Shown: positions 1 through 5,319 of the stretch, in pieces
Numbering within the stretch: position 1 is the first letter of the stretch
Layout: each line of letters opens with the position of its first letter
Assembly (NCBI GenBank): GCA_046723355.1
Contig: JBKOUJ010000139.1
Span: forward strand, 1 to 11,400
Direction: 5' to 3'
Length of the DNA: 11,400 nucleotides
From: 13-2-20CM-68-14 sp046723355
GTDB taxonomy: Bacteria; Actinomycetota; Thermoleophilia; Gaiellales; Gaiellaceae
Translations under genes and position numbers: made by a program
The notes under the pieces: generated by a model
Database searches by the model: none
What the model was told of the DNA's origin: nothing
The model's input: the letters and a program-made list of their open reading frames with translations, nothing else

Positions 1-1158
1 GGGCAGGTTCGCCACCAGCCGCTTGAACTCCTCGCCCCGCTCCTCGAAGTCGCGGAACTGGTCGTAGCTCGCGCAGGCCGGCGAGAGGAGGACGACCTCC
101 CCCGGCTGCGCCGCACTCGCCGCCCGCTCGACCGCGGTGGCGAGGTCCCCCGCACGGATCGTGTCGGGGATCGCGCGCGCGAGCTCGTCGGCGGTCTCGC
201 CGATCACGTAGACGGCGCTGGTGTTCGGCCCGAGCGCGGCCGCAAGCGGCGCGAAGTCCTCGCCTTTGCGTGAACCGCCGAGGATCAAGCGGACCGGCAC
301 GTCTTCGTAGGCGGCGAGCGCGCGCAGGGCCGCGGCCACGTTGGTCGCCTTCGAGTCATTCACGTAGGTGACGCCGCCGCGCTCGGCGACGAGCTCGAGC
401 CGGTGAGGAACGCCTTTGAACTCGCGCAGGCCGCGCGCGATCTGCTCATCGCTCGTGCCGCCTGCCCGGGCCGCCGCCGTCGCTGCAGCCGCGTTCTCCC
501 GGTTGTGCGCCCCGCGTAGCGACGGCTCGGCCGGAAGCTTGTCGTCAGCCGCGAAGTCGACACGGCGGGCCCGCACCTCGTGCTCGAACCCGCGCGGCAA
601 CACGGCGACGTCGTCGTCGGTCTGGTTCTCGAAGATGCGCAGCTTCGCGTCGCGGTAGGCCTCGAACGAGCCGTGCCGGTCGAGGTGGTCGGGCTCGAGA
701 TTCAAGAGCACAGCGATTCGCGGCCGGAAGTCGACGATGTCCTCGAGCTGGAACGACGACAGCTCGCAGACGACGAGCTGGTCTGGCTCGACCTCGCCGT
801 CGAGCTCGGACAGCGCCCGACCCACGTTCCCCGCGACCGGCGCGTCGAGGATGAAGCCGAGCCACTCGGCGGTCGTCGTCTTCCCGTTCGTGCCCGTCAC
901 GCCGAGGATCGGGTTCGTGAGCAAGCGGGACGCGAGCTCGACCTCGCTCCAGACCGGCACGGCCGCCCGCCGCGCCTCGGCCACGAGCGGCGCCTCCCGC
1001 GGCACGCCGGGGCTCTTGACGAGCAGCCCCACGCCGTCGAGGAGCGACCGCTCCCCGTCGTTGCCGAGCTCGCGGTCGGCGCGGACGACCTCGACGCCTC
1101 GCCGCTCCAGCGACGCCGCAGCAGCCCGACCCGACCGCGCGAGGCCGAGCACGAGCAC
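1..1158 (-). CDS. murD: UDP-N-acetylmuramoyl-L-alanine--D-glutamate ligase MurD (3' end cut by window edge)
   Basis: MurD is the cytoplasmic ATP-dependent ligase that adds D-glutamate to UDP-MurNAc-L-Ala. The translation shows an N-terminal Rossmann strand (LVLGLARSGRAAA), SPGVP, the Mur-ligase P-loop GTNGKTTTAEW (about residues 89-99), ELSSFQLE, NLEPDHLDRHGS, NDSKATN, ILGGSRKGEDF and the C-terminal LSPACASYDQF followed by EERGEEFKRLV. That last motif normally sits very near the MurD C-terminus, so only a few codons should be missing beyond base 1. The start is uncertain. GTG at 1158 is the first conventional start in frame, but the family usually has several residues before the VLVLG strand. 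A CTG at 1179, overlapping the mraY stop as CTGA, would supply them (TELPDRVLVLG). It is the last gene of the murE-murF-mraY-murD run; ftsW and murG would be expected beyond the edge. Confidence 0.95.
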   Translation of the reverse strand, partial: MLVLGLARSGRAAAASLERRGVEVVRADRELGNDGERSLLDGVGLLVKSPGVPREAPLVAEARRAAVPVWSEVELASRLLTNPILGVTGTNGKTTTAEWLGFILDAPVAGNVGRALSELDGEVEPDQLVVCELSSFQLEDIVDFRPRIAVLLNLEPDHLDRHGSFEAYRDAKLRIFENQTDDDVAVLPRGFEHEVRARRVDFAADDKLPAEPSLRGAHNRENAAAATAAARAGGTSDEQIARGLREFKGVPHRLELVAERGGVTYVNDSKATNVAAALRALAAYEDVPVRLILGGSRKGEDFAPLAAALGPNTSAVYVIGETADELARAIPDTIRAGDLATAVERAASAAQPGEVVLLSPACASYDQFRDFEERGEEFKRLVANLP

Positions 1159-1175
1159 GCGGTCCGGCAGTTCTG

Positions 1176-2180
1176 TCAGCGGAACCCGCGGAAGTAGCGG
1201 TAGTAGAGCGCGAACGCGGCGGCGCACAGCAGGCCCGTGACGATCCAGAAGCGGACCATGATCTTCGTCTCCGACCACGCTTTCATCTCGAAGTGGTGGT
1301 GGATCGGCGTCATCAGGAAGATCCGCCGGCCCCAGTAGCGGAACGAGACCACCTGAAGGATCACCGAGAGCGCCTCGATGGCGAAGATCCCGCCGACCAG
1401 GAGCAGCAGGAAGATCGTCTTCGTCATGATCGCGAAGGCGGCGAGCGCGCCGCCGATCGCCATCGAGCCCGTGTCGCCCATGAAGACCTCGGCCGGAAAG
1501 GCGTTGTACCAGAGGAAGCCGATCAGCCCTCCGATCAGCGCCGCGCCGACGATCGCAAGATCGAGCTTCGTCTCGAAGCGGTGCCCGGGCGGGCCCGAGC
1601 GGATCCACGCGATCACGTTCATCGCCGCGTAGGTGAAGAGCGCGATGATGCCCGTGCCCGCCGCGAGGCCGTCGAGGCCGTCGGTCAGGTTCACGCCGTT
1701 GGCGGCGCCGGCGATCACGAGGAAGAGCAGCCCGTACCACGCCCACGAGAGCTCGACGTGGCCGAGACCCGGGACGTAGACGTTGGTGGGCAGGTGCTGA
1801 TGGCGGGCGGCGATGCCGACGCCGACCGTGATCGCGCCGAGCAGCAGCAGCTTCCAACGTGCGTTGAGGCCGAGCGAGCGCCGGTGGGTCAGCTTGATGA
1901 AGTCGTCGATGAACCCGATCGCGCCGCAGCCGAGCGTCACGAACAGCACCGTCAGCGCCGGCACGGTGTAGCGAGCAACCGCGAGGTAGGTCGCCGTCGC
2001 GGCGCCCAGCGTCAACAGCCCGCCCATGATCGGCGTCCCCTGCTTGGCGACGTGGTGCTCGGGCCCCTCCTCGCGGATCGTCTGGCCGTACTCCTTCCTA
2101 CGCAGGAAGGCGATGAAGCGGGGCCCGACGAGAATCGAGATCAGCATCGCGGCGAGGCCCGCGATCAGGACTCGAACCAT
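1176..2180 (-). CDS. mraY: Phospho-N-acetylmuramoyl-pentapeptide-transferase MraY
   Basis: MraY is the integral membrane enzyme that transfers phospho-MurNAc-pentapeptide from UDP to undecaprenyl phosphate, making lipid I. The 334-residue product has about ten hydrophobic segments and the family signatures: GTPIMGG (48-54), the aspartate pair in GFIDDFIK (D92, D93), NLTDGLDGLA (164-173), FMGDTGS (233-239, with the catalytic-region Asp236) and the HHHFE loop (294-298) followed by a conserved W. Its length is slightly below the 360 residues of the E. coli enzyme. The ATG at 2180 directly follows the murF stop TAG with no spacer and no clear Shine-Dalgarno sequence, so translation is presumably coupled to murF. 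Its TGA stop lies 17 bases before the first conventional murD start. Confidence 0.97.
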   Translation of the reverse strand: MVRVLIAGLAAMLISILVGPRFIAFLRRKEYGQTIREEGPEHHVAKQGTPIMGGLLTLGAATATYLAVARYTVPALTVLFVTLGCGAIGFIDDFIKLTHRRSLGLNARWKLLLLGAITVGVGIAARHQHLPTNVYVPGLGHVELSWAWYGLLFLVIAGAANGVNLTDGLDGLAAGTGIIALFTYAAMNVIAWIRSGPPGHRFETKLDLAIVGAALIGGLIGFLWYNAFPAEVFMGDTGSMAIGGALAAFAIMTKTIFLLLLVGGIFAIEALSVILQVVSFRYWGRRIFLMTPIHHHFEMKAWSETKIMVRFWIVTGLLCAAAFALYYRYFRGFR

Positions 2181-3410
2181 CTAGGTGGAAACCGCCGCCA
2201 GTGCTTCCGCCACAGTCTCCAGCCCGAGCACCCGCGCGCCCTTGACGAGTACGGCGTCGCCGGGGCGCAGCTCCTCGTGCAGTACCTCGATCGCCCCGGC
2301 GGCATCCGCCACTTCTCGGCCCCCGTAGACGCGGGCTTGCGGGCCGACGGCGATCAATACGTCGACACCGATCTCCTCGACCGCACGCGCGACCTCGCGA
2401 TGGGCCTCGTCGGCGTAGTCGCCGAGCTCCGCCATCTCCCCGAGCACCGCGACCCGCCGCCGACTACCCGCGCGCTCTGCAAGGTGCTCGAGCGCGGCGC
2501 GCATCGAGATCGGGTGAGCGTTCCACGCGTCGTTGATCAGCACGCCGCCGCCAGGGAGCTCTAGCTCCTGGTTGCGCCATTCGGCGAACGCCGCGTCGAT
2601 CCGCTCCGGCAGGTCGAGGCCGAGCACCTCGGCGGTGGCGAGCGCCGTGAGCGCATTGGCCGCAAGGTGCCGCGCGGTGAAGGCGACCTCGAAGGTTCCG
2701 AGCGAGGTGACCAGGCGCGGCGGCTCGAACCGGTCGAGCGTCAGGTCCTCCCCCACGCGCACGACGCGGAGGTCGTCCCGCTCGACCGCGAACCCCGCCG
2801 GGACGACTGCCGTCCCGCCTGCGGGCAGCGCGGCGATCAGCTCCGACTTCGCGCGCACGACGCCGTCGAGCGAGCCGACCTTCTCGAGGTGGACCGGCGC
2901 GATCGCAGTCACAACCCCGACCTCCGGTCGAGTCAGCGCCGCGAGCTCCGCGATTTGCCCGAACCCGCGCATCGCGAGCTCGACGATGCAGAACTCGGTG
3001 TCGGTCTCGAGCCGGCAGAGCGTCAGCGGAACGCCCAGCTCGTTGTTGTAGCTGCGCTCGGCCGCGACGGTGCGACGTTGGGGCGCGCAGATTGCCGCGA
3101 CCAAGTCCTTCGTCGTCGTCTTGCCGATCGAGCCCGTGATCGCGACGACCCGCGCCTGCGAGCGGTCGCGGACAGCCTTGCCGAGCGAAGCGAGCGCCTC
3201 GAACGCGTCGACGGGGACGAGTGTCGCCGCGGCTCCACGGGCGACAGCGTGCTTGCGGAAGTCGGCCCCCGCCCCGATCGCGACGAACAGGTCGCCCTCC
3301 TCGACCCGGCGGGAGTCGATCTTCACTCCCGTGACTGTTTCGGCCCAGGCCTCCGCGCGCAGCTCGCCCGGCGCCAGCGCCGCAACTTCGCCCAGCCTGA
3401 GCGGGATCAA
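2181..3410 (-). CDS. murF: UDP-N-acetylmuramoyl-tripeptide--D-alanyl-D-alanine ligase MurF
   Basis: MurF adds the D-Ala-D-Ala dipeptide to complete the UDP-MurNAc-pentapeptide. The product is 409 residues, shorter than the roughly 450 usual for the family. Visible features are the DSR motif of the substrate-binding domain (about 32-34), the P-loop ITGSIGKTTTK (91-101), YNNELGVPLTL (121-131), VELAMRGFGQI (143-153), APVHLEKVGS, AKSEL, and the late INDAWNAHPISMRAAL that corresponds to the family's DAYNANP motif. I chose TTG at 3410 because it begins the recognisable N-terminal domain (IPLRLGEVAAL) and overlaps the murE stop as TTGA. The open frame extends upstream to 3740, but that part is low-complexity arginine-rich translation antisense-like to murE and is not family sequence. 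No good Shine-Dalgarno is seen, so coupling with murE is inferred. Confidence 0.95.
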   Translation of the reverse strand: MIPLRLGEVAALAPGELRAEAWAETVTGVKIDSRRVEEGDLFVAIGAGADFRKHAVARGAAATLVPVDAFEALASLGKAVRDRSQARVVAITGSIGKTTTKDLVAAICAPQRRTVAAERSYNNELGVPLTLCRLETDTEFCIVELAMRGFGQIAELAALTRPEVGVVTAIAPVHLEKVGSLDGVVRAKSELIAALPAGGTAVVPAGFAVERDDLRVVRVGEDLTLDRFEPPRLVTSLGTFEVAFTARHLAANALTALATAEVLGLDLPERIDAAFAEWRNQELELPGGGVLINDAWNAHPISMRAALEHLAERAGSRRRVAVLGEMAELGDYADEAHREVARAVEEIGVDVLIAVGPQARVYGGREVADAAGAIEVLHEELRPGDAVLVKGARVLGLETVAEALAAVST

Positions 3411-4852
3411 GCCCGGGCCACCGCCTGAAGCGCCTGGCGCGCGACCTCGCGATCGTCGAACGGGACGGTCCGGTCGGCGAACTCCTGGCCCTGCTCGTGC
3501 CCCTTGCCGGCGATCACGACGACGTCGCCGGGCTGCGCGATCGCGATCGCGCGTTCGATTGCGGCCGCGCGATCTGGCTCGACCTCGACGCCCGCCCCGG
3601 CGCCGGCCAGGATCTCGGCGACGATCGCGTCGGGATCCTCGCTGCGTGGGTTGTCGGAGGTGACGATCGCGACGTCGGCGAGCTCGGCGGCGATCCGGCC
3701 CATCACCGGTCGCTTCCCTCGGTCGCGGTCGCCGCCGCATCCGAACACGCAGATGACGCGGTTGGGCGCAATCTCGCGCGCGGCGCGCAGAACGTTCTCG
3801 AGCGCCTCGGGCTTGTGCGAGTAGTCGACGACGACCGCGAACGCCTGGCCCTCATCGACGGCCTCGAACCGTCCCGGCACTCCTGCGAGCGCCGCGACAC
3901 CATCAGCGATCGCCTCGTTTTCGATCGCCAGCAGGCGCGAGACGGCGACGGAGGCAAGGACATTTTCTACGTTGAAGCGGCCGCGGAGGCGCGTCCGCAG
4001 CTCCAGCCCGCCCGCGCGCAACTGGGCACCACCCTCGTCGAACCGCAGCTGCTCCGGACGGATGTCGGCGTCGTCGGCAAAGCCGAACGTCAGCAGGCGT
4101 TCGTGGCCGAGGGACCGCAGCTCCTCCGCCAGGCGACGACCGTGCTCGTCGCCGACGTTGACGGCGGCCGCAGGCCGTTCGCCCTCGACGAAGAGCCTGC
4201 GCTTTGCGTCGAAGTAGCGCTCGAACGTGCCGTGGAAGTCGAGATGATCCTGGCCGAGGTTCGTGAAGGCGAGAGCGGCGAAGCGGACGCCGGAGAGCCG
4301 GCCCAGCTCCGATCCGTGCGAGGTCGCCTCGAGCGCGCAGCTGCGGTTGCCGGCGTCGAGCATCTCCCGGAAGGCGCGTTGGAGGTCGATCGCCTCGGGG
4401 GTCGTGCGAATCGCCGGCCGTCGCGCGTCCCCGACCCGGCTCTCGACCGTGCCGAGCAGGCCGGGCCGTCGGCCGGCCGCGGCGAGGATCGAGTGGAGGA
4501 GAAACGTGGTCGTCGTTTTGCCGTTCGTGCCGGTGACGCCCGCGATCTCGAGCTCCCTCGTTGGGTCGTCGAAGAAGACGACGGCCGCCTGCGCCATCGC
4601 GCGCCGGGCGTCGGGAACGACGAGCTGGACGGCGTCGAGCTCGAGCGGCCGTTCGACGACCAGCGCGACAGCGCCGCGTTGCACCGCGTCCCGGGCGAAC
4701 GCATGCCCGTCGTGCCGCTCGCCGGGGACGCAAAAGAAAAGCGCGCCGGGCTGGACGGCGCGCGTGTCGTAGGCGAGGTCGGAGATCTCGACCGGAGCGC
4801 GCTGGACGACGTCCGTTGGGGCGAGCGCTTCGATGACGCGCTCCAGGTTCAT
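3407..4852 (-). CDS. murE: UDP-N-acetylmuramoyl-L-alanyl-D-glutamate--2,6-diaminopimelate ligase MurE
   Basis: MurE adds the third stem-peptide residue. The 481-residue product contains the P-loop TGTNGKTTT (107-115), ATSHGSELGR (176-185), NLGQDHLDFHG (198-208), the lysine of YFDAKRRLF (K217, the position carbamylated in the family), VVDYSHKPEALENVL (341-355), GCGGDRDRGKRP (371-382), TSDNPR (398-403) and GKGHE (449-453). The DNPR motif is the one that selects meso-diaminopimelate in characterised enzymes, so the stem peptide probably carries meso-DAP. ATG at 4852 gives the typical start MNLERVIEAL; the frame stays open to 4915, but those extra residues are not family-like. It is the first gene after the interrupting PBP2 gene and must have its own promoter. 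Its TGA overlaps the murF TTG. Confidence 0.97.
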   Translation of the reverse strand: MNLERVIEALAPTDVVQRAPVEISDLAYDTRAVQPGALFFCVPGERHDGHAFARDAVQRGAVALVVERPLELDAVQLVVPDARRAMAQAAVVFFDDPTRELEIAGVTGTNGKTTTTFLLHSILAAAGRRPGLLGTVESRVGDARRPAIRTTPEAIDLQRAFREMLDAGNRSCALEATSHGSELGRLSGVRFAALAFTNLGQDHLDFHGTFERYFDAKRRLFVEGERPAAAVNVGDEHGRRLAEELRSLGHERLLTFGFADDADIRPEQLRFDEGGAQLRAGGLELRTRLRGRFNVENVLASVAVSRLLAIENEAIADGVAALAGVPGRFEAVDEGQAFAVVVDYSHKPEALENVLRAAREIAPNRVICVFGCGGDRDRGKRPVMGRIAAELADVAIVTSDNPRSEDPDAIVAEILAGAGAGVEVEPDRAAAIERAIAIAQPGDVVVIAGKGHEQGQEFADRTVPFDDREVARQALQAVARA

Positions 4853-4862
4853 CTGCGCGGCG

Positions 4863-4868
4863 AGTCTA
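4863..4868 (-). promoter_or_regulatory. Candidate -10 element for murE (near-leaderless transcript)
   Basis: On the minus strand, TAGACT (a TAnnnT -10 match) ends 10 bases before the murE ATG, so transcription would start within a few bases of the start codon. There is no Shine-Dalgarno sequence before this ATG, which fits leaderless or near-leaderless translation, common in actinobacteria. The -35 window 17 bases upstream (TCGGTG) is poor, so the call rests on the -10 and on the need for a promoter here. Confidence 0.3.
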
Positions 4869-4926
4869 CCAACGGGGTCAGCCGTCACCGACGCCGCGGC
4901 GGTGCAAAAAGACACACATTTGCAGC

Positions 4927-4942
4927 CCTTTCGTGACGAAGG
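4927..4942. repeat. Imperfect inverted repeat between divergent murE and PBP2 promoters
   Basis: CCTTTCGT and ACGAAGG flank one central G. The arms pair over seven base pairs with one bulged T. The dyad ends four bases before the candidate -35 of the plus-strand promoter, which is a plausible place for a regulator to bind. Function is inferred from position only. Confidence 0.3.
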
Positions 4943-4946
4943 ACAG

Positions 4947-4976
4947 CTGACGGCGGCACACCCTCGCGGTTATGCT
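4947..4976 (+). promoter_or_regulatory. Candidate sigma70-type promoter for the PBP2 gene
   Basis: CTGACG (4947-4952, TGAC core of TTGACA) is separated by 18 bases from TATGCT (4971-4976, four of six to TATAAT, TAnnnT form). Transcription would begin near 4983 and run about 337 bases through a hairpin-rich leader to the GTG of the PBP2 gene at 5320. It points away from murE, so 4853-4946 would be the shared divergent control region. Confidence 0.45.
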
Positions 4977-5051
4977 CGCCGCGGGGAGGAGGCTGGGGGA
5001 ACCGGCCGGGAAGCGGCCTGTCCGCTAAGCGGACCAGTGGAGGGCGTAACC

Positions 5052-5071
5052 AGCGTGGAGCGAGCGTGGAG
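5052..5071 (+). repeat. Short tandem direct repeat in the PBP2 leader
   Basis: AGCGTGGAG occurs twice (5052-5060 and 5063-5071) with an 11-base period, inside the loop region enclosed by the long helix and next to its 3' arm. No function can be assigned. Confidence 0.4.
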
Positions 5072-5076
5072 GTTCC

Positions 5077-5090
5077 CCAGGCATGCCTGG
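5077..5090. repeat. Perfect 14-bp palindrome CCAGGCATGCCTGG
   Basis: The palindrome could be a protein-binding site or, in RNA, a CCAGG/CCTGG hairpin with a CATG loop. Its first four bases are also the last four of the 3' arm of the 10-bp helix (5071-5080), so both cannot form completely at once. Confidence 0.5.
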
Positions 5091-5319
5091 CAACGACGAG
5101 TCAAGAACGACAGACGACGTAGCGACGACGCCGCGGAGCGGGCATGCTTACCCCCGCAAGGCCAATGGCATCCGTCACGACCGGACATAACGACCGTCCC
5201 GCAGTACGCCGCCGCGAACGCGACGTGCCCGCGGCTGACCCCGGCCGTTCCCGCTGAGCGATTTCGTCTCTCATCCGGGCCGCGGCCGCCGCACCGTCCG
5301 CATCCCGCGGCGTCTCGGC

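Larger units (their letters stand above)
4983..5319 (+). other. Long structured, apparently non-coding leader of the PBP2 gene
   Basis: This stretch has no family-like protein in any frame and contains several paired elements. A 10-bp helix with one bulged G forms between 4993-5003 and 5071-5080. Inside it are a 5-bp hairpin (GGCCG 5004-5008 with CGGCC 5014-5018) and a 6-bp hairpin with a TAA loop (GTCCGC 5020-5025, GCGGAC 5029-5034). A palindrome lies at 5077-5090, and a further hairpin pairs GCGGG (5138-5142) with CCCGC (5153-5157). The long helix encloses a branched domain. I looked for the conserved cores of the c-di-AMP, cobalamin, SAM, FMN, TPP and c-di-GMP riboswitches, and of RNase P RNA and tmRNA, and matched none by eye. 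It may be a cis-regulatory leader or a separate small RNA; GC-rich DNA also forms hairpins by chance. Confidence 0.4.

Noticed and set aside
1293..2564. 423-codon plus-strand open frame opposite mraY and murF
   Set aside because: Low-complexity charged translation antisense to two unmistakable genes; a product of high GC at third positions.
3411..3740. N-terminal extension of MurF by 110 residues
   Set aside because: Arg/Gly-rich translation overlapping murE in another frame; family similarity begins at the TTG 3410 position.
3497..4936. Long plus-strand open frame (479 codons) opposite murE
   Set aside because: It is a GC-driven shadow of murE with Arg/Asp/Val-rich composition and no domain; murE itself carries all family motifs.
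4980..5160. c-di-AMP (ydaO-type) riboswitch, suggested by GGGGGAACC at 4995-5003
   Set aside because: The other conserved blocks (a GGGGUGAAUCC-like segment and a CAGCUAACC-like segment) are not found downstream in order.
4920..5280. RNase P RNA, tmRNA or another housekeeping RNA in the 467-bp gap
   Set aside because: No P4-type GAGGAAAGUC or ACAGAA blocks, no tmRNA acceptor end or tag frame, on either strand by eye.
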